From: Neovahlkampfia damariscottae
Taxonomy: Eukaryota > Heterolobosea > Selenaionea > Neovahlkampfiida > Neovahlkampfiidae
Length of the DNA stretch: 64,000 bases
NCBI GenBank assembly: GCA_016618085.1
Contig: JABLTG010000007.1
Location: 1 to 64,000, forward strand
Direction of reading: 5' to 3'
Of this stretch, positions 10,321-20,930 are shown piece after piece. The notes beneath the pieces were generated by a model. The model saw only the letters and a list, made by a program, of their open reading frames with translations, did no database searches and was not told the origin of the DNA. The position numbers were made by a program, and so were the translations under genes. Numbering within the stretch: the first letter of the stretch is position 1; the number at the start of each line of letters is the position of its first letter.

Positions 10321-11019
10321 ATGGTCTCTTTTGTCCAAACAATACTTGGTAAAACAATTTCAAAACTAAGTTAATTTTAAGGTGTTGGAGTGGTTTCTGT
10401 TTTACTTTTTCCAAAAGAAATTCCAAAGTATGCAAGAATATTTGGAAGAATTTCAGGCAAAAGGTAAATACCAAATTCTATTTTATTAACTATTTGTTTT
10501 AGTGTAAAATTTTTAACAGAAACAAAGTCTTCTATTTTAAAATCAGATGATTCTGAAATTGTCAAAATGAAAAATGAAATACAATCAAGTCTGTCTGAGA
10601 TAAATTCAATTAGATATGAAATGAAGGATAGTTTTAAATTTAGAAATCCAGAGCTGAATAAAAATGAAATAAATCAAAATCAGAACCAAATTCAAACTTC
10701 CATTCAAACCAAAATTCAAAATAAACAACAACAAGATGACAGACCGAATATTCAAAATGATAATGAAATGAAACCAATTCAAACAGAAGATGTTTCATTT
10801 TCCAATTTATTTAATCCAGAAAATGTAAATATATTTCAAGAAAAAGAAAAAAAAAATTATCCATTTTTATCAATGAATTTTGAAGCACCTGTAATAAAAG
10901 AACTATTTGATGAAAATTCAACTTTCACAGATAAAATTGGAGGTGGTGCAGATATAATCAGTAAAAATATTTTAGAGAAGAAATATTCTGAAATGATGTC
11001 AAAAGAAGGAAAGAAATAA
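10321..11019 (+). CDS. TatA/TatB-like twin-arginine translocase subunit (candidate)
   Basis: Three exons (10321-10348, 10382-10463, 10503-11019) give 208 residues. A short N-terminal hydrophobic helix (about residues 3-19, QTILGVGVVSVLLF) runs into PKEIPKYARIFGRISGK and an amphipathic basic helix. This is the layout of TatA/TatB proteins: one transmembrane helix, a hinge with F-P or F-G-P-K/E-x-L/I-P, then R-x-x-G-R/K. A long charged, Q/N-rich tail follows. Mitochondrial Tat subunits are known in a few protist groups, where they export folded proteins such as Rieske. The bacterial TatB Glu in the helix is a Gln here. No separate presequence is visible. The similarity is short, so another small tail-exposed membrane protein cannot be excluded. 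Confidence 0.55.
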
Positions 11020-11026
11020 AAATTGT

Positions 11027-12641
11027 TTATTCTTCTTCTAAAATATCATCATCATCAAATTCTTCATCATCTTCTTCATAATCTTCAAAATCTTCATCTT
11101 CTTCTTCTTCTTCTTCTTCTTCTTCCATATATTGTTGAGGATTTGAAGAAACCATTGGAATATAATCATTTTGAAATGCATCTTTTAATGATATTAATTG
11201 ATTTGAATTCAAAATAGCATCATCAAATTCTGACCAATCTTCATCATTATCATCATCAGTCATTAAATTATCTTTTTTATTTTCTTTTGGTGGTAAAGTA
11301 AAGAATGGTATTTTTCCAGTATTCCAATCTCTTAAAATAATTTTTGCAGTTTCTTCAATATTTGGAGCACCACCTTTTTTAATTTTACCTCTTTTATTTG
11401 CTAATTGATTAAGAAAATCTTCAGGTGATTTAAAGTTTTCAATATTATATTTTTGATTTAATTGTTCTTTTCTACAACGATTAATGATTGCAACTACAGG
11501 TAAAATAGGATCTGATAATTTTTCAATTCTAATTGCATTTCTTAAAATAATATCAGAATCTAATTGGCCACTTGAAAATATAATACCAGGTGAATCTAAT
11601 AATTTGATATGTTTATCCAAATAGAACTCTTGTGCTTTACTTGTAACACCAGGTGTTGATCCAACTTTAGCTGATTTAGTTCTTTTTAAACTATTTATAA
11701 CTGAAGACTTTCCAACATTTGGATAACCAATTATACCAACTGTAATATTTCTTTTAATATCTTCACTTCTACAATAATTCTTTAAAAGTTTAATTAATGA
11801 ATCTGCACCAAGACATCCTTCATTTTTAATTAATTCCATTGGTGCATTTTCAGCTGGACCAAGATCTTTTGATCTTGAAATATTATTCTTTTGATTTTGT
11901 GTACTTGCTTTAAATGCAATAGTTGGATGTTCTTGACGTAAATATTTTAACCATTTTTGTAATGCTTCTTTTGGAATTAAATCAATTTTATTTAAAACCT
12001 ATTTAATTTATTAAAATACATTTAAAACTTACTAAAACAATTTTGAGATTTGGATTTGAAGATTGAATTGTTTTTTCTAAATCAGGACATCTACATCCAA
12101 TTGGATCTCTTGCATCAAGTAAAAATAAAATGACATCTGATTTTTCAACAACAAACTTAAATTCTTGATAATACTTTTGTTTAGTTGATTTTGAAATTGA
12201 ATCTTCTTTAATATCTTTAAATCCAAATGATGAGTCATCTCCTTCTTCACTTGAAAGTAATTGTTGTTTCATTGAATATTCATCACCTTTAGTTTGTGCA
12301 TCTAATGCTAATTTAGCCATTTCTGACATTTTTGATTTTTCTTTTCTTTCTTTTTTCTTTTCTTTTTTTTCTTCTTCTTCTTGTTTTTTTGCATCTCTAT
12401 CTTTAGCATATTGTTCAAGTAACTCTTGTTTGTATGGCCATAAATTTGGAATACCAGGATCTTTTTTAAGTTCTATTTTTTATTAATTTTAATGATAATA
12501 TTAAATTTTACTTTTTCTAAGTTGAGGGTTTCTTTTTGCTATTTTTTTCATCTTTTTATGATGTTCTTTTGTTTTTTTGAATACTTTATTTCTTTGATGA
12601 GATGTAACTCTTTTACTTCCGGTTCTTCTATCTAATTTCAT
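11027..12641 (-). CDS. GNL3: Nucleostemin/GNL3-family GTPase
   Basis: Three exons (12512-12641, 12033-12472, 11027-11998) encode 513 residues. It opens with the basic GN3L/Grn1 region (SKRVTSHQRNKVFKKTKEHH), then a lysine/glutamate coiled coil. A circularly permuted GTPase domain follows: DARDP, NKID (G4) first, then GYPNVGKSS (G1), PGVT and DSPG (G3). The C-terminus is strongly acidic. These nucleolar GTPases (nucleostemin, GNL3L, yeast Nug1) help pre-60S ribosome assembly and export. The stop lies 7 bp from the convergent TatA/B-like gene. Choosing between GNL3, GNL3L and Nug1 is not possible here; they share this layout. Confidence 0.9.
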
Positions 12642-12699
12642 TTTTTAAGTTTGAGTTGTCTCTTTTTAAAAGTTTCAAAGAAATTATGTAAACAATTGA

Positions 12700-12704
12700 C
12701 CAAT
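12700..12704. promoter_or_regulatory. CCAAT box, GNL3-like gene
   Basis: CCAAT on the plus strand 59 bp upstream of the GNL3-like start codon (minus-strand gene). Confidence 0.5.
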
Positions 12705-12755
12705 GAAATTTGATTCTATTTGAGAAATCAATTTTTTTATTTTTTTTTATTTTTT

Positions 12756-15700
12756 TTAATTTAATGTACCTTTACATTTTTTACTTCCACAACAACATGG
12801 TATTTTTTCATCTTCATATGGGAATTTATAATCATAAGTAATTTCTTCACCAATTTGAATTTCCTTTAATGCATAGATTACAACTTTATTTTGATGACCA
12901 ACTTTAATTACTTTTGCACAACAATTTGGCTAATAATAATAATATTAATATATTTTTTAATTCTTACATCACATGAATGATTTATAAATCTTGCTAAATT
13001 TCCTTTTTTTGTTGCATCAATAATATATTCTTCATCTAATCTAAATAAATAACTTGAACCAATACCCATTTTTTCATATTTCTTTTCAATAATATCAGCT
13101 ACTTTTTGTCTAAGAATAATACCAACATATTCAATAATCATTTCACCATTATAAATTGGTTCTAATGCAAATAATCCCCAATCATGAATATCTGATTTTG
13201 CAAACTTTAATCTTTTATGTCTTGCTCTTAATTGATTGAATTTTAATAATTCTGAATTTGAATTTTCATCAATTTGAAAATTAGTCATTTGTTTTTCATT
13301 TCTTGATTTTCTTTTTGAAATATTTAATATTTTATCATCTAAAGATATCATTGAAATATTATTGGTTGATATTGAATTTAATTTCTTTAAATCTTTTAAA
13401 TCTTTTTTTATCTTTTTAATTTCATTTAATGTTAATCCTTCACTTCTAGAACATCCACTCTTATTCTCAAATGTTAATTTTTTATATTTCATTTCTTTTT
13501 CTTTTTCTTTTTCTTCTTGTTTTACTTCTATTTCATTGATCTTTCTCTTTTTTTCATTCTTTTTAATTTCTTCTTCTTCTTCTTCTTCTTTGTAATATGA
13601 ATCATCTGAATATTCCATTTCTTCTTCTTCTTCTTCATTATCTTCATCTGTAGTTTGTACATCATCTGCATATATTATATCATCTTCATCATCAGATTCA
13701 TATTTTTCACTCTTTTTGATTAATTTTTTAATTTGTTTTTTCTTAATTTGTTTAATTTCTTTTATTTCTTCTTCTTTTTTCATATGTTCTTCTTCTTTTT
13801 CTTCTTCTTCCATTTCCTCTTCTTCATGAATTTCCTCGTCCTCCTCCTCGTCCTCCTCCTCTTCTTCTTCTTCTTCTTGATTTTCTTTAATTTTAAAATG
13901 TGATTCCTTTTGAATTAATTTATTATTTACTCTTTTAAAAGAAGGAATATAATTTAATTCTTGATCATTTGAATCACATTTATTTTCATTTTCCAAAATT
14001 AAATGATGAATCATTGGTTCAATATATTTTAATTGAACATTATCAATTACATTTTTTGTTATTTTTTTTAACATTAATTCTTTATAATCATCTAAATTCA
14101 TTTCTCTTTTTCTTTCAAAGTAATATATAATTAAATTTAAAGTTCTCTTTCCTAAAATGATACCATTCAATATTAATGCTTTTTGAATATCTTCATTGGA
14201 ATCAAATTCAATAATCCAATTCATCATTTCATCTAAATATATATTAATTGGATTATAACTTAAAAAGATATCTCTTATTGTATCTTCATTTTCATCTCCT
14301 TTTTTAAATTTAAAATAAGGTACACTAATGGTTTTTAAATCATTTCTTGAACTCTTTTCTGTTGTTGAAGTTGATTTAAATATAGGATTGATAATATTTG
14401 GTGAAATGATTGATTTTGATTTTGATAATGGGTTTGATAATGGGTTTGATAATGGGTTTGATAATGGGTTTGATAATGGGTTTGATAATGGGTTTGAATT
14501 TGATAATGGTTTTGAATTTGAATTTGGTTTTGAATTTTGGTTTTGGTTTAGATTTTGATTTTTGTTTGATAATATATTTGATATTATATTATCTGTAATA
14601 TTATTTTCCATTTTTAATGAATAAGAATGATAATCATATTCAATCTTTAAATCATATCTCTTATTATCCCAAAAATGAGGATCAATATGATGATAGATAC
14701 AATTACTACCATATTTACATTTTCTATATTCTTTAAATGATTGACAAATAAATGAATATTTTGGTCTAGTTCTAATAATAACAGATTTTGGAATATCAAT
14801 ATATTTATCATTATTGGATGTATCTTTTAATGTTAAAAATGATTCATTTTTCATTTCTTTTTCTTCTTCTTTTATAAATTTTGATTCTTTTTTATGTTCA
14901 AATTTTTTAATTTTTTGATTCAAAAATATTTTTTCTTTTGAATAACCATAATGATCAACTTCAATATGAATTTCTTTACCATTAAATTTTTCATTATTCA
15001 TTTCTAATTTTGCTGATATTGCTTCTTTCATTGTATTAAATTCAATAGTAGCATAAACATTTTCATCATTATCACTTTGAAACATTTCTATTTTTTGAAT
15101 AGATCCAATGGTAGAAAATGCTGATTTTAAATCAATTTCTTTTGAATCATTTGAAATATTAGATATAAATATTATTGGTCTCTTTTTCTTATTTAATACT
15201 TTTTCATGAAATGTTTCAATATCAATTAATTTATCTTCAATTGAAAAATTTGGTATTTTTAATTCAATCATTTCATTCTTTTTTAAATCAATACCCTTTC
15301 TTGGATCATTTAATTTAAAATTAGAATGTAATTCACTATCATTATTTTCAATTGTATATCCATTTATTCTCCATATTTTTTTTTTTTCATCTAATACTTT
15401 CCAATTTCCTCCTAAATATTTTGATACATAATCAATTTGTTTATTATTCTTTCTTATTTTTAATATTTTTGGTTTGATTTCTTCTCTTTCTGTTCTCTCT
15501 TTTTTCTATTTTTATTTTTAGAAATAAATAATTTAATTTACATTTTCAAATGAATCATTTCTTTTTCTTGAATAACTTCTCCTATCTGATCTTCTATGGT
15601 CTTCCTCTTCAGACATTGGTGAATATTCTCTTCTTTTAGAATATCCTCTTTCTTCAGGAGAATCATATTCTCTTCTACTTCTTCTATGATCATAATCACT

Positions 15701-16000
15701 TCTTCTATGATAATTATCATATGAATTTGATCTACTTCTTCTTCGTCTACTTCTTTCATAACTTCTACTTCTACTTCTTCTTCTTCTTCTTCTATCATAA
15801 TCTCTTCTATCATATTCTCTTCTACTCTCCATTCTATAATATTCATCCGATGAATCTGATGATGAACTTCTTTTTCTTCTATCTTGGTTATATTTGTTAT
15901 AATTATCACTCGAAGAAATGTACTTTTTTTCTTGATAATTTTCCAATTGATAATCATCAATTCGGTCATGATATTCATCAAATTTATTTTTATTCATCAT
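12756..16000 (-). CDS. SET1-type histone H3K4 methyltransferase with RS and CCCH regions
   Basis: Three exons (15542-16000, 12968-15505, 12756-12929), 1,056 residues. Residues 1-153 are RS/RE-rich with many SRSRS and RRRR runs. Next comes an RRM-like region ([12 protein letters not shown]...[13 protein letters not shown]), a CCCH zinc finger ([21 protein letters not shown]-x8-C-x5-C-x3-H), NPLS tandem repeats, a second RRM-like stretch and long acidic tracts. The SET domain has [27 protein letters not shown] and [14 protein letters not shown] post-[13 protein letters not shown] follows. RRM plus SET plus post-SET marks the Set1/SETD1 branch, which tri-methylates H3K4 in the COMPASS complex. 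The RS domain and CCCH finger are unusual additions. Confidence 0.88.
14424..14495 (-). repeat. 12-bp tandem repeat inside SET1-like gene
   Basis: About six near-perfect copies of a 12-bp unit (GATAATGGGTTT on the plus strand), encoding (NPLS)n in a low-complexity linker. Phase is kept, so copy number can change without breaking the frame. Confidence 0.85.
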
Positions 16001-16072
16001 TTTGAAAACACTTTCTAGTGAACAATAAAAGTTGTTTTTTTCTTGAAAGAATTGACAAATCAGATTAATCCA

Positions 16073-16077
16073 CCAAT
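16073..16077. promoter_or_regulatory. CCAAT box shared by SET1-like and uL29m genes
   Basis: CCAAT in the 98-bp divergent intergenic region, 22 bp before the uL29m ATG and 73 bp before the SET1-like start. Confidence 0.5.
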
Positions 16078-16098
16078 TAGAATAACAACTTGAAAAAA

Positions 16099-16524
16099 AT
16101 GAATAAGATGAGAAGAAGTTTCATGAATTTAAAAATTTCAAGTGTTCCAAAAAGAGGAATTGAAGAATTTATTGATAGAACAATATTAGAAGGTAAAGAA
16201 GGTGAAAGTGCAGGAAGAAGTTGGAAAATTAAAGAGTTGAGAATAAAAAGTTCAGAAGATTTAGAAAAACTTTGGTTTGTTCTATTTAAAGAAAGAAATT
16301 TATTATTGACATCAAGAAAATTAGCAAGAATGATGGAAAGAAGAGTTGCTCATCCAGAAAGGTTATTAAAAGTTAGACAAAGTATGGCAAGAATTAAAAA
16401 AGTACTTGCTGAAAGAGATATAGAGGCCAGAGAATTAGCAATAAAAGAATTTGAAAAGAATAAAAAAGAAGGAAAATATGTTTGGCCAATAAAAATTGAA
16501 AAAGAAATAATGAAAGAAGAATAA
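16099..16524 (+). CDS. MRPL47: Mitochondrial ribosomal protein uL29m (MRPL47)
   Basis: Single exon, 141 residues. The core GRSWKIKELRIKSSEDLEKL, then WFVLFKERNLLLTSRKLARM and PERLLKVRQSMARIKKV, is typical of mitochondrial uL29 (MRPL47/yeast Mrpl4) and includes the family-specific GRSW entry. It binds 23S-type rRNA near the polypeptide exit tunnel of the mitoribosome. The short N-terminal region (MNKMRRSFMNLK) is basic and could target mitochondria. I chose the first ATG, 22 bp after a CCAAT box. The stop is 5 bp from the convergent RasGEF stop. Confidence 0.92.
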   Translation: MNKMRRSFMNLKISSVPKRGIEEFIDRTILEGKEGESAGRSWKIKELRIKSSEDLEKLWFVLFKERNLLLTSRKLARMMERRVAHPERLLKVRQSMARIKKVLAERDIEARELAIKEFEKNKKEGKYVWPIKIEKEIMKEE

Positions 16525-16529
16525 ATTTT

Positions 16530-19187
16530 TTATAAAACAATTTTTTGTCTTGGTTCAAATTCTAATGATTTTTCATATAACACATCCATATTTTCACATT
16601 TCTTTTCTAATTCAGTTAATAAAAATTCTAAATCTGGATCATCAAAATCATTGATTAATTTTTCATAACTCATTTGTTGATACATTTGAACTGAACGAAT
16701 AATTTCAGCTTGTAATTTTCTTTTTGACCAATTAATTAAATTATTTTCTTTTATATCAGGATTACCATCTTCAATGAATAATAAATCAGTAAGATGCATA
16801 CCCAAATAAGGCATAACAGGTGGATTATATTTTGTTAATTCTTTTCTTAAATTTTTATAAGAACCTTTTGGATTTATTAATTCAATTAATTCATTATAAG
16901 TATTCATTATATTTTCAGGTAATTCATCCCATGTTTTTTTTAATCTATAAACTGGATTTGAACCTAATCCAGATAATATTTCAACTAATAAATTATAATT
17001 ATGATATTCTTTTACAATCTTTGCAATTTTAATAATTTTAATCATTGAATTTATACGATCTTCTAAATTTGGTTTAATTATTTCAGAGGTTATCCAATTT
17101 CCAACTAAATTTGATCGATTTATCATTTTTATTAAATTTTTAGCTCTATCAAATTTATATTCTTCATCCATCCAATTCTTATTTAAAAATTCATTTGGTT
17201 GTATTTTTTGAAATAATTTTGATGATATTAATATTAATTGTTTAGCAATATCTTCTTCACTATAATTATTAATTATACTTTCAATTTCATTTTCTTTAAA
17301 AAATAAAATATAACTTGATTCTTCTTCTTGTCTTGAAATTAAATATTCTTTCGTTTTTTTAGATATTAAATTTAATATTCTATTTTAATTGGTTAATATT
17401 TTAGATTTAATCCAATTACTTTATAGATGCACTTTCCATACCAGTTTGACCAATTTCATTTACAAAATTTAATAATTTTTTTTTTAAATCTTCATTTTCA
17501 AAAAATTCATAAAAATGATTTGATGTCCAATAAGTTAATATTTGTGATACTCTTAATCTAATTGGTAATAATTTCTTTTTAAAGAATTCTTCAAATTCAT
17601 CTTCATCAATGAATACTATATAAAGAATTTTAATATTATATATCATACTTTTTGGTGGTAATGTATTATATCTATGAATTAAAAGATTTAATAATTCTTC
17701 TGATGAACAAAATGAACGATAAGTTAATAAAAAACGATGATCAAATTCATTTTGATGATTAATTTCAGATGTTAAATGATAAACTAATTTATAAATATTT
17801 CCTTGTTTAATTTCATTATTTTCATCATAAATTGAATTTAAATTTGAAATTGGTTCATAAAATTTATTTTGAGTTTCCATATTATTCTTTTTAAAAATAA
17901 TTTTTAAATTTTCTTCATTTTTTGTAATTAAATAATAATCAGTTGATTTTTTAATTTTCTTTTTTAATTCTATTTGAGTAAATTCACTTAAAATTGAATT
18001 AACAACATTTAATTCTTTTTTTAAAATAATTAATTTTTGTTCTAATTCAATAATTTCATTTTCTTTTTCTAATTTTCTTTTTTGAACTTTATCTAAACTT
18101 TGATTTCTTAATTTTCTTTCATATTCTTTTAATTCATTTTTAATTAAAATATCATCATTTATTCCTTCTTCAAATGTTATTGATGAATTCATTGAAGATG
18201 ATCTTGATGATTTATTTATTAAATCATTATTAGTATCATTTATTGTATCATCATTTATATTCATTACATTTTGTCTTCTTTTTCTTGTTTTTTTTAATTC
18301 AAATGATGATTGTATTAAATTTATATTACCAGATCTTCTTTTTGAATTAAATTGAAATATTGTATTTTGTTCATTTTTTAATATTAAATATGCTGTCTTT
18401 CTTGAAATAGTTAATATTTTTACATATTCTTTATAAGATATTAAATCTTCTTCTTCTAATTCTACATCTTTACCAATTAAATCATCAATATCTACAATAT
18501 GTGAATAACAAAAATTTGATTTAAAAGTTTCAATTGATATTTTTGGATTCTTTCTAAAATCACCACCACATGTTTCAAAACTAAATGCATCAGGTATAAA
18601 TGAATTTTCATCTAATTTTTGATCAAAGAAATTATTAATAATTTCTTCACAATGAACATTTTTACCAACTCTTGTTAATATATTTTCAAAAAATTCTTCC
18701 ATATATCTATTCAATTTTTCAACTCTTTTTACTACATTTTTTTTCTTTTTTTTTTTTATTAATACATTATTTATTTACATTTGTGGATGAAAATACAATC
18801 TTTCCAGTTAAATAAGGCATAGATAATTTCATATCTATATTTTGAATTGCTTTACTCATTTCTTGATGAAATAAAGCAAAATCTTCATATTCTTTTATCT
18901 TTTCATAAAATTTATCTTTTCTAACAATAAGAATAAAATATTCATGTTTTTTATTTTCAACTGAACAGCCTGTTATTTTAGCATTAACAAAATCATCAAC
19001 AAAAGTGGATCTTTTAAATATCTTTATCATATTAATATTAAATAACATTTACATCTTTTGTAGAGTCTTGAAATTTAGTTTAATTTATTCCTATATTTTT
19101 ACTTTGTTTAGGTGGTACTTTTTGAAGTTTAAAATGAAAGTATATTTTACGTGGTGTCTCTGAAGAACCAAATTTCTTTCTCATCAT
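16530..19187 (-). CDS. PX-domain Ras guanine nucleotide exchange factor
   Basis: Five exons (19103-19187, 19053-19066, 18779-19021, 17420-18744, 16530-17379) encode 838 residues. Residues ~15-110 form a PX-like phosphoinositide-binding domain (EYFILIVRKDKF...YEDFALFHQEM, LPYLTGKI-like end). Then a long Asn/Ser-rich coiled-coil segment, a RasGEF-N domain (FDHRFLLTYRSFCSSEELLN) and the CDC25 catalytic domain (NWITSEIIKPN, LVEILSGLGSNPVYRLKKTW, PYLGMHLTDLLFIEDGNPD). It should activate Ras-type GTPases at a phosphoinositide-bearing membrane. The second exon is 14 nt. The start is the first of two adjacent ATGs; the frame stays open upstream but has no ATG. Confidence 0.87.
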
Positions 19188-19272
19188 TACTTTTTTTACA
19201 ACTCTTTTAAAATGATAATCAAGACTCTTATTCTGTTTTTGACCAAACCAGTTTAAAAGATGAATGATTCTT

Positions 19273-19277
19273 ATTGG
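19273..19277. promoter_or_regulatory. CCAAT box shared by RasGEF and DUF3592-like genes
   Basis: ATTGG in the divergent promoter, 86 bp upstream of the RasGEF start and 43 bp before the DUF3592-like ATG. Confidence 0.5.
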
Positions 19278-19319
19278 TCAACGGATTAAATGAAATAAAC
19301 TGAATCAAAGAGGAGATTA

Positions 19320-19892
19320 ATGATTAAAAATACAATTAAATTAGGTGTTAAAAAAGTAAAAGAAGCACAAAATAATATGACCATGATGGACAGAATAATG
19401 TTTTATGGTTTACTTTCACCAGTTCTCACCATTTCTGTAATTTCTGGATCATATGATTCATTATATTATGGATACAAAAGTAAATATTTCATTGAAACTG
19501 AAGGTATAATATTGGATGAAAAGAATAATTCAAATGAGAGTGTACCATTAGTTAAATACACAGTTGAAGATAAAGATTATTTTGTTCAACATACAAGTTA
19601 TAAATATTTTGGTTTTTCAAAGAATCAAATTGAAAAATTAAATTTACTTCAAAAATATAAAAAAAATGAGAAAACAAAAATATATTTTGATGAAAATAAT
19701 CCAAAAAGAAGTATTTTAGAAAAAGGAATTGGAATGAAAGGAATAGAATCACTTTGTTTACCAATATCAATGCTTACTTTACCAATACCAAAATATGGTA
19801 TAGTAATATCATCTCTATCTTTTATTTCATTTTTTACAATCGGTTCAATTTTGTCATACAAACAATTTAAAGATAATATTTATCAAAAATAA
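19320..19892 (+). CDS. DUF3592-like two-helix membrane protein
   Basis: Single exon, 190 residues. A membrane segment at ~28-50 (MFYGLLSPVLTISVISG) and another at ~150-178 (IVISSLSFISFFTIGSIL) flank a beta-rich soluble stretch. That stretch holds PLVKYTVEDKDYFVQH and ends TKIYFDENNPKRSILEKG. The pattern of a V-x-V/I-Y-[FY]-D-x-x-N-P-x-x-S-x-L motif just before the second helix is characteristic of DUF3592 proteins, whose function is unknown. The N-terminal ~20 residues are amphipathic and basic. No partner is suggested by the neighbours. Confidence 0.7.
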   Translation: MIKNTIKLGVKKVKEAQNNMTMMDRIMFYGLLSPVLTISVISGSYDSLYYGYKSKYFIETEGIILDEKNNSNESVPLVKYTVEDKDYFVQHTSYKYFGFSKNQIEKLNLLQKYKKNEKTKIYFDENNPKRSILEKGIGMKGIESLCLPISMLTLPIPKYGIVISSLSFISFFTIGSILSYKQFKDNIYQK

Positions 19893-19924
19893 TAAAATTT
19901 ATTTAAATTTATTTCTTCAATTTG

Positions 19925-19929
19925 ATTGG
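19925..19929. promoter_or_regulatory. CCAAT box (inverted), RRM gene
   Basis: TTTGATTGG context, 20 bp before the RRM-protein ATG. Confidence 0.5.
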
Positions 19930-19948
19930 ACAACAATTACAATTTTGA

Positions 19949-20857
19949 ATGGAAAAGAGAGAGAATACAAAAAAAAATGAAAAGAAAAAGAGGAAATATA
20001 GTGAATTAAATAATGGAAAAGAAGTAAGAAAGAGAAAGAAAAATATGAAATCAACAAAAAAATCAATAATTAAATCAACTGTTAATGAATCAATAATAAA
20101 AAAACCAATGATTATGATAAAGAATAAAGAAAAAAAGAATATAAAAATTGAAGAAATATATAAAATATTTCCAAAAAGTAAAAATATATTTCAAAAAAAA
20201 GATAATATCTTTATTGAATTTTCAACAAATTGTGAAGTTGAAAATATTTTAGTTGAAAAAAAAGAAATTGAAATTAAAAATGAACAAGAAAAAGAAAATA
20301 AAATTAAATTAAAAATACAACATGTAAAGAATCCAAAAAGAATTCAAGAAAAAGAAAAGAAAGATAAAATATTTATTTCAAATTTAAATGAAAAAATAAA
20401 TGAACAAGATTTAAAAAAGTTATTTTTAAAACATGGAGATATTTTAAATTTAGAAATTAAAAAGAAATATGAAAATAGAAACTTTTGTTTTTTAAAATTT
20501 AAATCAAATTTAATTTGTAATCAAATTATATCATCACCTTTTAAATTAAATTTAAATCAAAAAGAATTAAAAATAGAGAAATTAAAAAAAGAAATTATTA
20601 AAAATGATATTACATTTCAATTGGATGATTCTATTTTTATTTCAAATTTTGATAAAAATATAAAACAAGATGATATTTTAAATTTATTTAAATCTAATGA
20701 AATTCATTCAATATTCTTTCCAAATTCATTTAAAATTTATTCATTAATTCAATTCAAAAATGAAAAATCAACAAAATTAGCCATTGAAAGTTTAAATAAT
20801 TTTAAATTAAAAGGAAATATTTTAAAAGTAAATTTATTTAATGAAAATAAAAATTAA
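19949..20857 (+). CDS. Lysine-rich protein with two RRMs (Nop12/RBM34-like)
   Basis: Single exon, 302 residues. The first ~120 residues are highly lysine-rich (nucleolar-type). RRM1 is at ~145-210 (KIFISNLNEKINEQDLKKLF...NFCFLKFKS). RRM2 is at ~225-297 (DDSIFISNFDKNIKQDDILN...YSLIQFKNEKSTKLAIESL). This is the layout of RBM34/yeast Nop12, RNA-binding factors in ribosome biogenesis; the assignment rests on layout, as RRMs are widespread. RNP1 of the first domain is degenerate (RNFCFLKF). Confidence 0.7.
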   Translation: MEKRENTKKNEKKKRKYSELNNGKEVRKRKKNMKSTKKSIIKSTVNESIIKKPMIMIKNKEKKNIKIEEIYKIFPKSKNIFQKKDNIFIEFSTNCEVENILVEKKEIEIKNEQEKENKIKLKIQHVKNPKRIQEKEKKDKIFISNLNEKINEQDLKKLFLKHGDILNLEIKKKYENRNFCFLKFKSNLICNQIISSPFKLNLNQKELKIEKLKKEIIKNDITFQLDDSIFISNFDKNIKQDDILNLFKSNEIHSIFFPNSFKIYSLIQFKNEKSTKLAIESLNNFKLKGNILKVNLFNENKN

Positions 20858-20908
20858 ATTTTGAAATATCAATCATAAATGTCATAATTTGATACTTTTT
20901 ATTTTTAT

Positions 20909-20913
20909 CCAAT
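20909..20913 (+). promoter_or_regulatory. CCAAT box, coronin-gelsolin gene
   Basis: CCAAT 18 bp before the ATG. Confidence 0.5.
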
Positions 20914-20930
20914 CATTTCATTTTGTTGAC

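Noticed and set aside
14328-14598. Plus-strand ORF rich in DNGF repeats
   Set aside because: It is the antisense of the NPLS minisatellite in the SET1-like gene; no promoter and no splicing support.
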